Below the pieces are notes generated by a model. That model saw nothing but the letters and a program-made list of their open reading frames with translations, searched no databases and was not told where the DNA came from. The position numbers were made by a program, and so were the translations under genes. Shown in pieces: positions 17,436 to 25,797 of a DNA stretch of 64,000 bases. Within the stretch, counting starts at the first letter, position 1. Each line of letters begins with the position of its first letter. The stretch is from Flavobacterium luminosum (GTDB lineage: Bacteria > Bacteroidota > Bacteroidia > Flavobacteriales > Flavobacteriaceae), in assembly GCF_023635005.1 (NCBI RefSeq), contig NZ_JAMLJM010000003.1, positions 186,001 to 250,000 of the forward strand, read 5' to 3'.

Positions 17436-18431
17436 ATGGATTCATTGACCCAAATCGTTTTAGGAATTGTTGTTGCCGAAGTTAGTGCTGGAAAAGCACT
17501 ACGACAACGTGTTTTTCTCTATGGGGCAGTATTGGGTACTCTCCCAGATCTTGATGTTCTCATTGGGAAATTTTTTGACCCTGTCGACGGTGTACTACTT
17601 CACCGAGGCATCAGTCATTCTTTACTCCTTTTCCTACTGCTCTCTCCTATTTTAGGTTGGTGTATCAGCCGTATCGAGAAAGGAGTTATTGGTTTCCGAG
17701 CCGCTTCTCTTGTGGTTTTTTGGTGTTTGTTTACTCATGTGTTGTTGGATCTGTTTACTTCCTGGGGTACACAGCTTTTTTGGCCGTTTCCCGATCGTTT
17801 GGCTTTAAAGACCATCTTTGTTATAGATCCGCTGTATACCCTTCCGCTACTGATTGGTTTGGTCATGATTTGGCGTACCCCAAACGCTATCTTAAGAGCC
17901 CAATATGCCCGTCGCAGTTTGTATTTCAGTAGTTTGTATCTACTGCTGTCTTGTGGGATTAAATTATATGCTGTCGCACAATTTGAAAAGGCTTTAACTG
18001 CTCAGAAAGTTCTTTATGAAAAGCTTATTGTTAAACCTACTGCTTTTAATCTCATTCTTTGGAATGCCAATGTGGCTACCGAAAAAGGCTATCTATTGGG
18101 GGATTATTCGCTTTTCGATACGCAACCTATTCGCTTTACTACTTACCCTAAGAATGAAACTTTAGCCAAACGTTTGCAACACAATCCCGATTTTAAAAAG
18201 CTTCAGATTATCAGTGAGGGCTGGTACTTGCTTAGTCAAAAATCCGGAAAATTGTATTGTAATGATCTCCGATTTGGCCTTCTGAACGATGATTCTAAAA
18301 ACCCACAATTTGCATTTAGCTACCAATTTGTTACCACACCACAAGGATTGAAAGCGATAGAAGTCCCTAAAGCTAAAAGGGATGGTAAGGCTTTACTTCA
18401 AAAGATTTTTACACGTTTACAAGGTAATTGA
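17436..18431 (+). CDS. DUF457/YdjM-type membrane-bound metal-dependent hydrolase
   Basis: 331 residues. The start MDSLTQIVLG is the usual N-terminus of this family. Conserved metal-site-type motifs are PDLDVLIG, HRGISHSLL (two His) and THVLLDLFTSWG (His and Asp). At least four membrane helices lie between residues 55 and 175, with a soluble C-terminal part. The family is predicted to be an inner-membrane metal-dependent hydrolase, but its substrate is unknown. The gene is separated from the propeller gene by a terminator and has a -7 box almost touching the ATG. The third hairpin repeat follows. Confidence 0.85.
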   Translation: MDSLTQIVLGIVVAEVSAGKALRQRVFLYGAVLGTLPDLDVLIGKFFDPVDGVLLHRGISHSLLLFLLLSPILGWCISRIEKGVIGFRAASLVVFWCLFTHVLLDLFTSWGTQLFWPFPDRLALKTIFVIDPLYTLPLLIGLVMIWRTPNAILRAQYARRSLYFSSLYLLLSCGIKLYAVAQFEKALTAQKVLYEKLIVKPTAFNLILWNANVATEKGYLLGDYSLFDTQPIRFTTYPKNETLAKRLQHNPDFKKLQIISEGWYLLSQKSGKLYCNDLRFGLLNDDSKNPQFAFSYQFVTTPQGLKAIEVPKAKRDGKALLQKIFTRLQGN

Positions 18432-18458
18432 TTTTAAAGAGATTCTTCTGTAGAAAAA

Positions 18459-18496
18459 CACCCCGCCCTGCGGGCACCCCTCTTGGAAGAAGGGAA
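18459..18496. repeat. Double-hairpin intergenic repeat, copy 3
   Basis: CACCCCGCCCTGCGGGCACC with GCCC-TGC-GGGC intact and the second hairpin CCCTCTT-gg-AAGAaGGG imperfect. It lies between convergent genes and could help terminate them. Confidence 0.75.
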
Positions 18497-18525
18497 AGTT
18501 GGATTATTAAATTTGTAATATTTAG

Positions 18526-19647
18526 TTAATTCGTTTTCTTATAACTCCAAACCGACAATCCGTTAACAACAAAAGCAAAAAAAGCAATAATGCCCAAATT
18601 AGGTAACACTTCCTGAAGTCCGGCGCCTTTGAGTAAAACCATGCGAATGAATTCCACAAAATAGCGAATCGGATTCAATAGCGTAATGTTCTGTGCCCAT
18701 TTCGGCATGCTTTCAATTGGGGTAAATAAGCCGCTCATTAAGAGGAAGATAACCATGAAAAACCACGCAATAAACATCGCTTGTTGTTGCGTTTCGGTAT
18801 GATTGGAAATAAACAATCCAAAACCTAAAATCAGTAAAAGATAAACGGAAGTGAAAAGGTAAACCAAAGCAATATTACCCAACATCGGAACACTAAAAAC
18901 GACTTTTGCAATGAACAATCCCACAGTTAAAATTACCAATCCCAGAACCCAAAAAGGAAATAATTTTCCAATGATAAATTGATGTTTTTTGATGGGAGTC
19001 ACATTAATTTGCTCTAAAGTGCCCAATTCCTTCTCCCTTACGATGTTCATAGCCGAAAGAAATAATGTCAACATGGTAACCAATAACACTAAAATTCCAG
19101 GTACCATAAACGTTTTGTAATTGAGTGTATTGTTATACCAAAATGACGGAATGGTTTCAATCCGATTTGGAACGAGTTGCTCATTGCTCACTTGTTGATT
19201 TTCTACCCGAATGTTCTGATTGAACAATTGCACAATTTGAGTTATGTACACATTTTGAACACCCGCCGTGGCGCCATCAATGGCATTAATTAAGACTTGA
19301 ATTTGTGTGGTAGTATCGTTTTGCAATTGCTTTTCAAATTGGTTCGGAATTTCGATGACTACATCTGTTTTCCCTTTGTTCAATCGTTCGATACCTTCCT
19401 GAGTGTGCGATACGTTTTCAACTTCTGAAAAATAAGGATTGGCCTTAAATTTTTCGATAAGAGCCCTTGATGAGGAGGAATTGTTGTAATCGGCAATGGT
19501 AACTCTGATGTTTTTAACATCAAAAGTAGCCGCGTTGGAAAGTACTAAAAGCTGAATGATAGGCAAAATAAAAATTAAGCGAAGCATGCTTTTATCTCTA
19601 AAAATTTGCTTGAACTCCTTTTGTATGATGAATAAAATCGTTTTCAT
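18526..19647 (-). CDS. ABC-2 type exporter permease (second permease of the operon)
   Basis: 373 residues. Architecture is that of YhhJ/YbhR permeases: one N-terminal helix (RLIFILPIIQLLVL), a large extracytoplasmic domain (about 45-175), then five C-terminal helices. The conserved 'coupling' segment REKELGTLEQINVTPI lies before the second helix, and the SGLFTPIESMPKWAQ loop is typical. It probably pairs with the other permease (19658-20761) to form the membrane channel. It is the last gene of the TetR-TolC-HlyD-ABC operon, starting 10 nt after its neighbour, and works in export together with the HlyD and TolC homologues encoded upstream. Confidence 0.88.
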   Translation of the reverse strand: MKTILFIIQKEFKQIFRDKSMLRLIFILPIIQLLVLSNAATFDVKNIRVTIADYNNSSSSRALIEKFKANPYFSEVENVSHTQEGIERLNKGKTDVVIEIPNQFEKQLQNDTTTQIQVLINAIDGATAGVQNVYITQIVQLFNQNIRVENQQVSNEQLVPNRIETIPSFWYNNTLNYKTFMVPGILVLLVTMLTLFLSAMNIVREKELGTLEQINVTPIKKHQFIIGKLFPFWVLGLVILTVGLFIAKVVFSVPMLGNIALVYLFTSVYLLLILGFGLFISNHTETQQQAMFIAWFFMVIFLLMSGLFTPIESMPKWAQNITLLNPIRYFVEFIRMVLLKGAGLQEVLPNLGIIAFFAFVVNGLSVWSYKKTN

Positions 19648-19657
19648 GTGTGCTAAT

Positions 19658-20761
19658 TTATTCCAAACGGGTTTTATATTTTTTGATGCTCAACCCAATA
19701 AAAAGAAGTGTCATCCCCAATAAAATCAAGGTTTCTTTGAAAATATATTCCAATCCAACGCCTTTCAGCATAATCGATTTTACAATGATGATAAACCACT
19801 TGGCCGGAATGATGTTACTAATCACCTGCATCGGCAACGGCATGGAAGCAATCGGAAAAATAAAACCCGAAAGGATAATTACCGGAAGCATTAATCCCAT
19901 TAACGAAATCATCATGGCGGTTTGTTGCGTATTGGAAACCGTGGAAATCAAAATTCCCAATGAAAGTGCGGTAATAATGAATAAAATACTTTCGAAGGCC
20001 AACAAGAAAATACTACCATTTATCGGCATTCCGAAGATGAAATACCCCATGGAAACTATCACTATCGCATTAATAATCGACAGAAAAACATAAGGAAATA
20101 CTTTTCCTAAAATCACCTGAAACGGTTTTAAAGGTGAGACTAGTAAGATTTCCATTGTACCCAATTCTTTTTCTCTGGTGATTGAAATTGAGGTCATCAT
20201 CGCAGAAACCAACATTAAAATTACAGTCATTACACCCGGAACAAAATTGAAAACGCTTTTTAATTCCGGATTGTACAACATGCGACTTTGAATGACAACA
20301 CCATTGCTTTTTTGAACTGTATTTTTTTGGTTTTGGTAGTTTTGAATGATCGATTGGGTGTAATTCGAAATTGTATTAGCAACGTTGGGTTCGGTAGCAT
20401 CGGTGATTACTTGAACGGTAGCTTTTCTTTCTGTTTGTAATTTCTTGGCGAAATCTTTTTCAAACAATAGAACGGCTTTTACTTTTCCTTTTTTGAATTC
20501 GCTTTCAATGGCTTTATCACTAAAAATTTCATTCTCTATATGAAAATACGGTGATGCTTTTATCTTTTGAATGATTTTTTGCGATTCACTATCTTTTGCA
20601 TAATCTAAAATCGCAATTTCTACGTTGTTAATTTCATTGGTAATTGCAAATCCGAACAGCAAAATTTGGGCAATAGGCATACCGAAAAGGATAAACAACG
20701 AGCGTTTATCTCTAAAAATATGATAGAACTCCTTTCGGATAAAACCTATAAATCGTTTCAT
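19658..20761 (-). CDS. ABC-2 type exporter permease (first permease of the operon)
   Basis: 367 residues and the same architecture as the neighbouring permease. It has an N-terminal helix in RSLFILFGMPIAQILLFGFAI, an external domain, the segment TREKELGTMEILLVSPL, and five C-terminal helices with LSGFIFPIASMP. The two permeases are diverged paralogues, as expected for a heterodimeric YbhS/YbhR-like channel. Just upstream of its ATG is a heptamer repeat (GTTTCAR on the plus strand, 20772-20795), so the translation initiation region consists mostly of tandem repeat. Confidence 0.88.
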   Translation of the reverse strand: MKRFIGFIRKEFYHIFRDKRSLFILFGMPIAQILLFGFAITNEINNVEIAILDYAKDSESQKIIQKIKASPYFHIENEIFSDKAIESEFKKGKVKAVLLFEKDFAKKLQTERKATVQVITDATEPNVANTISNYTQSIIQNYQNQKNTVQKSNGVVIQSRMLYNPELKSVFNFVPGVMTVILMLVSAMMTSISITREKELGTMEILLVSPLKPFQVILGKVFPYVFLSIINAIVIVSMGYFIFGMPINGSIFLLAFESILFIITALSLGILISTVSNTQQTAMMISLMGLMLPVIILSGFIFPIASMPLPMQVISNIIPAKWFIIIVKSIMLKGVGLEYIFKETLILLGMTLLFIGLSIKKYKTRLE

Positions 20762-20771
20762 TTATTTTTTT

Positions 20772-20795
20772 GTTTCAAGTTTCAGGTTTCAAGTT
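20772..20795. repeat. Tandem heptamer repeat in the leader of the first permease gene
   Basis: Plus-strand GTTTCAA-GTTTCAG-GTTTCAA-GTT, 3.4 units of 7 nt, filling most of the 38-nt gap between ATPase and permease genes. It lies 10-34 nt upstream of the permease ATG. A similar 7-nt array sits before the other ATPase gene of the operon (22457-22477). Confidence 0.7.
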
Positions 20796-20799
20796 ATTG

Positions 20800-21540
20800 T
20801 TACTCAATATTTCGAGCCAATTTCAGAAAGACTTCATTCATAGAATTGACCTGAAATTGTTCTTTTAATTTTTTTGGGGTATCCAAAGCTTCAATTACAC
20901 CGTCGACCATAATCGAAACACGGTTGCAATATTCGGCTTCGTCCATGTAATGCGTGGTGACAAAAATCGTAGTACCTTTGTGGGCTTCGGCATAAATTAA
21001 TTCCCAAAATTGTCTTCGGGTTATGGGGTCGACACCACCAGTAGGTTCGTCTAAAAAAACAATTTTAGGTTCGTGTAATAAGGCTACTGAAAAAGCCAAT
21101 TTTTGTTTCCAACCCAAAGGTAAATCACCCACTTTTGTTTTGGCAATGTTGCCCAATTGCAATTCTTCAATCAGTTGATTGGTTTTTATCTTAATTTGCT
21201 TTCGCGATAAACCGTAAATCCCACCAAAAAAAGTAATGTTTTCCTCCACCGTTAAATCATCATACATGGAAAATTTCTGACTCATGTAGCCAATGTTGCG
21301 TTTGACTTCTTCGCTTTGGTTCTGCACATCAAAACCAGCCACATTTGCTTGACCGCTGGTAGGATGGGAAATTCCAATCAACATTTTCATTGCCGTCGTT
21401 TTTCCAGCACCGTTTGCGCCTAAGAATCCGAAGATTTCACCTTTATGCACGTCAAAACTAATGCCTTTTACAGCAGTGAAGTCGCCAAACTGTTTGGTTA
21501 AATTCTCTACGATGATGATTTTCTCTTGTACACTTTCCAT
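20800..21540 (-). CDS. ABC transporter ATP-binding subunit (second ATPase)
   Basis: 246 residues. Walker A GANGAGKTT, Q-loop at YMSQKF, Walker B IVFLDEPTGG and the H-loop in VTTHYMDEA are all present. The usual signature LSGGQ is replaced by DLPLGWKQK, a degenerate form seen in some members of this exporter family. The protein powers the ABC-2 permeases with the neighbouring ATPase. It starts 12 nt after the first ATPase gene, in the same operon. Confidence 0.9.
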   Translation of the reverse strand: MESVQEKIIIVENLTKQFGDFTAVKGISFDVHKGEIFGFLGANGAGKTTAMKMLIGISHPTSGQANVAGFDVQNQSEEVKRNIGYMSQKFSMYDDLTVEENITFFGGIYGLSRKQIKIKTNQLIEELQLGNIAKTKVGDLPLGWKQKLAFSVALLHEPKIVFLDEPTGGVDPITRRQFWELIYAEAHKGTTIFVTTHYMDEAEYCNRVSIMVDGVIEALDTPKKLKEQFQVNSMNEVFLKLARNIE

Positions 21541-21552
21541 TTGCCTTTCCTT

Positions 21553-22449
21553 TTATAAATCCATGAAAACATCCTCTATGGTTGCGGTCGTTTTTTGAAT
21601 GCTTATGTTTTGATGTCCTTTTTCTTGCAAATACGTTCGCAAAGCTGCTGTATCAAAAGTATCGTTTTTGTCGATGTAGTGTATAAATTCGCCAAAAGCA
21701 AACACACTATACTGAGATGAAAAATGTTTTAAATCCAAAATCAATTGGTGCATTTGATTTGAAGCTACTTCGTAAATGGTTTTATCGTAAGCCTTTACAA
21801 TAGTATCAGGCGTATCAATTTTGAGAATTTTTCCTTTTTGAATGAGCGCAATTCGGTCGCACAAACTCGCTTCGTCCATATACGGCGTGGAAACCAAAAT
21901 GGTAATGCCTTTCTGTTTCAAGCGTTTCAGCATTTCCCAAAATTCTTTTCTCGAAACTGGATCAACACCTGTGGTTGGTTCGTCTAAAAACAATACTTTC
22001 GGTTTGTGAATTAAAGCGCAACACAAAGCTAATTTTTGCTTCATTCCACCCGATAAAGCACCGGCTCTTCGGTTTTTAAATGGTTCGATTTGGACGTAAA
22101 TGTCTTCAATCAAATCGTAATTTTCTTCAATGGTTGTTCCGAAAATAGTCGCGAAAAACGTTAAGTTTTCTTCAATCGTCAAATCCTGATATAACGAGAA
22201 TTTCCCCGGCATATAACCCACGGAATTTCGTATTTCTTTCACTTGTTTTACTATGTCATAATTCGCTACTGAGGCGCTTCCTTCGTTAGGAAGTAATAAA
22301 GTGGTTAACAAACGAAAAAGCGTAGTTTTACCAGCACCATCAGGACCAATTAAGCCAAAAAGTTCGCCTTCCTGCACTTCAAACGTAATGTTTTGAAGTG
22401 CCTGGACGTTTTTATATTTTTTAGAAATATTTTGAACCGAAATACTCAT
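21553..22449 (-). CDS. ABC transporter ATP-binding subunit (first ATPase)
   Basis: 298 residues. Walker A GPDGAGKTT, signature ALSGGMKQKLALC, Walker B KVLFLDEPTTG and H-loop VSTPYMDEA, in which Pro replaces the usual His. A C-terminal extension of about 75 residues ends TTATIEDVFMDL, typical of YbhF/DrrA-like exporters. The ATP sites may be asymmetric because this subunit lacks the H-loop His and the partner has a degenerate signature. A CATTCAC heptamer array lies directly before its ATG. Confidence 0.9.
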   Translation of the reverse strand: MSISVQNISKKYKNVQALQNITFEVQEGELFGLIGPDGAGKTTLFRLLTTLLLPNEGSASVANYDIVKQVKEIRNSVGYMPGKFSLYQDLTIEENLTFFATIFGTTIEENYDLIEDIYVQIEPFKNRRAGALSGGMKQKLALCCALIHKPKVLFLDEPTTGVDPVSRKEFWEMLKRLKQKGITILVSTPYMDEASLCDRIALIQKGKILKIDTPDTIVKAYDKTIYEVASNQMHQLILDLKHFSSQYSVFAFGEFIHYIDKNDTFDTAALRTYLQEKGHQNISIQKTTATIEDVFMDL

Positions 22450-22456
22450 CTGTGCT

Positions 22457-22477
22457 GGTGAATGGTGAATGGTGAAT
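22457..22477. repeat. Tandem heptamer repeat before the first ATPase gene
   Basis: Three exact GGTGAAT units (CATTCAC on the coding strand) lie 8-28 nt upstream of the ATG at 22449, in a 42-nt intergenic gap. Change of copy number would alter the spacing of the initiation region. Confidence 0.75.
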
Positions 22478-22491
22478 GATAAACCGAATTC

Positions 22492-22860
22492 TTATTTGAT
22501 TAATAGAAAATTACTGGTTTCATGTGCGTCTACCCAATGTTTTACATCAACTGGAATTTTTACATAATCTCCTGATTTTAGATGGATTTTTTCACCTTTC
22601 TCATCGTTATACGTAGCCTCGCCCGTAACGCACACTAAGAGTGCCGGCACCTTGGTAACGTGCTCTTTCAATTGTTCATTTTTAGCAATTCGTAGCGCCA
22701 CTACTTTAGCTGCTGTGGGTTCAAATAGCAATTGCGTTTGAACCGCTTTTTGTTCAGTGTGAAGATTTTCTAAGTTCATTGTTTTAGAATTTTGTGAGTT
22801 AGACAACGATTTACAACCTGCTACCATCATCAAGACGGCAATTCCTATACTTTTTTTCAT
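22492..22860 (-). CDS. Cupin-fold lipoprotein within the exporter operon
   Basis: 122 residues. Lipoprotein signal MKKSIGIAVLMMVAGC with C16. The rest is a single small cupin-like beta-barrel: LLFEPTAAKVVALRIAKNE, LLVCVTGEATYNDEKGEKI and LKSGDYVKIPVDVKHWVDA, whose spacing fits the two cupin motifs (H133-type residues largely absent, one His in VKHWV). Metal binding and role are uncertain. It lies between the HlyD-type gene (8 nt upstream) and the ATPases, so it is in the operon, but a cupin is not a usual exporter component. Confidence 0.75.
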   Translation of the reverse strand: MKKSIGIAVLMMVAGCKSLSNSQNSKTMNLENLHTEQKAVQTQLLFEPTAAKVVALRIAKNEQLKEHVTKVPALLVCVTGEATYNDEKGEKIHLKSGDYVKIPVDVKHWVDAHETSNFLLIK

Positions 22861-22867
22861 TCTATTC

Positions 22868-23746
22868 TTATTTTAGCCAAACTTCTGCCGGCATTCCTAT
22901 TTTTAAGCTTCCTTCGTTTTTCACTGCCACTTTAACGGCGTACACCAAATTGGCTCTTTCTTCTTTGGTTTGGATGACTTTTGGGGTAAATTCCGCTTGC
23001 GCACTAATCCAAGTGATGTGGCCTTCGTATTTTTTAGTATCGTTTTCCGAATCAATCGCCACCGTAACTTTTTGTCCGATTTTAATTTGAGCCAATTGCG
23101 TTTCGGTTACGTACACACGTAATTCCATTTCGTTCAAATTGGCAATTTTGTACAAAGGTTTTCCAAAAGCGGTTATTTCAGAAGGTTCAGCGTATTTGAT
23201 TAAAACGGTTCCGTCCATTGGGTTCGTGATTTTCGATTTTTTTATCTGATCGTTTAACTTTTCAATTTGAACGGCAATCGATTTGATTTCGTTTAAAATC
23301 GGTGCATTTTGCGTTTGCACACTACTGATTTGTTTTTCGATGACTTTTACTTTTCCCTCAATTTCATCCACTTGTCGTTTCGTAGCTGCATTTTCAGCAA
23401 ACATATTTTTGATACGATTTTGCTCAATTTTGGCCGTTTTCAATTGTTCGTTTAAAACCTGAATTTGCGACAATACCGATGCCGATTTTGACTGAACCGT
23501 TTCAATCGAGGCTTTGAGTTGTTCTCTGTTATAATGCAATTGCAACGTGTCAATCAAACCTACTAATGTTCCTTTTTTGATTTGCGCGCCTTCTTCCACA
23601 TTCAAAAACTCAATTTTTCCGTTGGATTCGGAGGAAACGGTGATTTCTGTGGCTTCAAAGTTTCCGTAAGCATCGGCTTTTTCGTTGTTTTTATTGCAAC
23701 TGAATATTATAATAGATGCGGTAAGAAGAATCAATATTTTTTTCAT
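22868..23746 (-). CDS. HlyD/RND-type periplasmic adaptor (membrane fusion) lipoprotein
   Basis: 292 residues. Signal sequence with a probable lipobox (IIIFSC, C17). A biotinyl-lipoyl half motif (GKIEFLNVEEGAQIKKGTLVG) leads into a long coiled-coil hairpin (about residues 75-165, rich in K, E and Q), then the second half (GTVLIKYAEPSEI) and a beta-barrel region (LRVYVTETQLAQIKIGQKV). It links the ABC-2 inner-membrane exporter to the TolC-type channel encoded next to it. Gene order and 10-nt spacing support one operon. Confidence 0.88.
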   Translation of the reverse strand: MKKILILLTASIIIFSCNKNNEKADAYGNFEATEITVSSESNGKIEFLNVEEGAQIKKGTLVGLIDTLQLHYNREQLKASIETVQSKSASVLSQIQVLNEQLKTAKIEQNRIKNMFAENAATKRQVDEIEGKVKVIEKQISSVQTQNAPILNEIKSIAVQIEKLNDQIKKSKITNPMDGTVLIKYAEPSEITAFGKPLYKIANLNEMELRVYVTETQLAQIKIGQKVTVAIDSENDTKKYEGHITWISAQAEFTPKVIQTKEERANLVYAVKVAVKNEGSLKIGMPAEVWLK

Positions 23747-23756
23747 AACGTATACT

Positions 23757-25010
23757 TTAAATTCCTTTGATAATTTGATGATTCGCTTTGGCTAAAAACA
23801 ACTGAATGCGATGGGTTTGTTCGGTAATTTTCGACTCGAAAAGTTGGGTCACTTCGTTTAAATACTCGGAAGAAGTTATAACGCCGTTTTTCATTTGAGC
23901 ATCTGCTGAGCGTACAATTTTTTCTCGTAATTGAATAATTTCTGCATCCGATTTCAGTTGGTCTTCTATTTTTCCAATTTCAAAATTGATTTCTTGTAAT
24001 TGTCTTTTTTGATTCACTTCAAACGTTTCCTTTTCGGAGGCAATGAGTTGTTTAGAAATTTCCAGAACTTCTTTTTCCTTTTTAGTTTTATTCCAATCGA
24101 AAAGCGTCCAATTCAATCGGATTCCTGTCATGTAAAAAGTCTCAAAAGAATTATTTAACATGTTCAAAGCAGGATTTCCGTAACCGCCTTGTAAAAAAGC
24201 GTTTAGTTTGGGTGCATTGGTAGTAGCGATTACTTTCTGAGACGCTTCAATTTGTTGGTTTTGCAATGCAAATAGTTCTAATTCAGGCCGAATGGCATTC
24301 GCTTCTGAAGTGAAATGCTTCGGAATGGCTAGTTTTGCATTGGTATTGAAGGTAGTTCCTGAAAGTGCTTCCAAATGTTGCCAAAGTTTCAGTTGGTCGT
24401 ATTTTACCTCATTTAATTGTTGGTTGATTTTGATGATTTCTGCTTCAATCACTTGTTCCGATGCCGGTAAAACCGCTCCAAATTTAACTGCAGCTTGAAT
24501 TTCTTTACTTTTCTCTAATAGTAACGTTCGTTTCGCCAATAACAATTCCTGTTTTTCTTGTCCCAATAAAAGTCCGAAAAAATATTGATTAATTTGGCTT
24601 TTCAATTGATACAAATTGACTTCCACCACTTGTTGTTGCGCCTTTATTTGAGACGATTTGAGTTGGGTTTGTGCTTTGATGGCACCTCCGCTATAAATCA
24701 ACTGATTGACATCTAAAGTGGCTCTATATTGGTCTTTGCTTAGAGGTTCAATCGTGGCATTGGGGATGGAAAAAGGCACTTGCGTTACTTCCGATTGGTA
24801 TGTGGCTTGGGCGTTTAATGCAATTTTTGGTAATTTATCCTTTTCCAGAATTTTGGTTTGCAATTCGGCTTGACTTTGTAACAGATTGTTTTGTTTGGCC
24901 AAAGGATAATTCTTTTCCACCAACTCATAACATTTTTCGAGCGTTAGTTTTTCTTGGGCCCAAAAAGCATTGGAAGCGAAGCATAACGCTATGTAAACAA
25001 ACTTTTTCAT
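23757..25010 (-). CDS. TolC-family outer-membrane efflux protein
   Basis: 417 residues. Signal peptide (MKKFVYIALCFASNAFWAQ), then the two-fold repeated outer-membrane-factor pattern of long helices and beta hairpins: LTLEKCYELVEKNYPLA at the start and ALDVNQLIYSGG / LNWTLFDWNK as the barrel strands. It forms the outer-membrane exit channel for the adaptor and ABC exporter encoded downstream. The ATG overlaps the TetR stop codon (TAATG), so it is translationally coupled to the regulator gene. Confidence 0.88.
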   Translation of the reverse strand: MKKFVYIALCFASNAFWAQEKLTLEKCYELVEKNYPLAKQNNLLQSQAELQTKILEKDKLPKIALNAQATYQSEVTQVPFSIPNATIEPLSKDQYRATLDVNQLIYSGGAIKAQTQLKSSQIKAQQQVVEVNLYQLKSQINQYFFGLLLGQEKQELLLAKRTLLLEKSKEIQAAVKFGAVLPASEQVIEAEIIKINQQLNEVKYDQLKLWQHLEALSGTTFNTNAKLAIPKHFTSEANAIRPELELFALQNQQIEASQKVIATTNAPKLNAFLQGGYGNPALNMLNNSFETFYMTGIRLNWTLFDWNKTKKEKEVLEISKQLIASEKETFEVNQKRQLQEINFEIGKIEDQLKSDAEIIQLREKIVRSADAQMKNGVITSSEYLNEVTQLFESKITEQTHRIQLFLAKANHQIIKGI

Positions 25011-25603
25011 TATTTCTTAATTGCGTTGATAATTTGCGTTGCAATGTGTTTTTTTCGCTCTTCCATCAATCGAAAAAACTCTTCATTGGAAATATTAATA
25101 ATTCCTTTTACTAATGTTTGAGCTGCAAAAGGAAAGGCTGTCATCGAAAAAATATCCAATACCAATTGTTTAGGGGGAATCGGTTTGATACTACCTAATT
25201 CGATTTCCTTTTCAATTTGTTTCAATAATTTCTCGGGATTGGGACGTTTTTTGTCTTTTAGAAACTTTGCCACAAATTCAGGATTGTTGTTCATTTCCTG
25301 AATAATGAACTGTGGAAGAAAAGGATACTCCATCACAAAAGAAATATAGCTGTGAATAAACTTTTCTATTTTTTCAAACAAAACGTCATCAGAGTTGAAA
25401 ATTTGATTGATTTGTGGCGCTAATTTCCCAAAAGCATTCATGAACACCGCTTCAAATAGTTTCTCCTTACTTCTGAAAAAGTAATGCAACATCGCTTTAT
25501 TGATTCCGGCTTCATCAGCTATTTCTTGCATTCTAGCTCCAGTAAAACCTTTACTTTGAAAGACTTTAAAGGCGGCTTCAAATATTTTTTCTTCGGTGGA
25601 CAT
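25010..25603 (-). CDS. TetR/AcrR-family repressor, likely controls the exporter operon
   Basis: 197 residues from the ATG at 25603. An in-frame upstream TTG start at 25639 lies in the -7 box and is rejected. The N-terminal HTH is typical: EKIFEAAFKVFQSKGFTGARM, then IADEAGINKAMLHYFFRSKEKLFE. The remainder is the helical ligand-binding domain. A palindrome, TTAACCA-TT-TGGTTAA at 25621-25636, sits between the -7 box and the gene, so autorepression of the whole operon is probable. The ligand is unknown and is possibly a substrate of the exporter. Confidence 0.88.
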   Translation of the reverse strand: MSTEEKIFEAAFKVFQSKGFTGARMQEIADEAGINKAMLHYFFRSKEKLFEAVFMNAFGKLAPQINQIFNSDDVLFEKIEKFIHSYISFVMEYPFLPQFIIQEMNNNPEFVAKFLKDKKRPNPEKLLKQIEKEIELGSIKPIPPKQLVLDIFSMTAFPFAAQTLVKGIINISNEEFFRLMEERKKHIATQIINAIKK

Positions 25604-25620
25604 TATACTAACTATTAAGT

Positions 25621-25644
25621 TTAACCATTTGGTTAACAAAGATA
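25621..25644 (-). promoter_or_regulatory. Promoter and TetR operator of the exporter operon
   Basis: Minus-strand -7 box TATCTTTG (25644-25637) is immediately followed by the palindrome TTAACCA-TT-TGGTTAA (25636-25621). The operator covers the expected transcription start, a classic repressor position. Confidence 0.7.
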
Positions 25645-25797
25645 ATTATATTATTTACAATTTCGATTATTTTATATAAAAAATTGATTTTCAATAATAA
25701 ATTTACCTAAAAACTCTTATTGAATCGTATTACCCAGCAAAAAATAAAATACTATCTTTAAAAAAAATAACTATTAGTTCTAAAGCCTTTAAAAAGT

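Noticed and set aside
19650..20093. 147-codon plus-strand ORF
   Set aside because: It is the reverse-complement shadow of an ABC-2 permease gene with clear family motifs.
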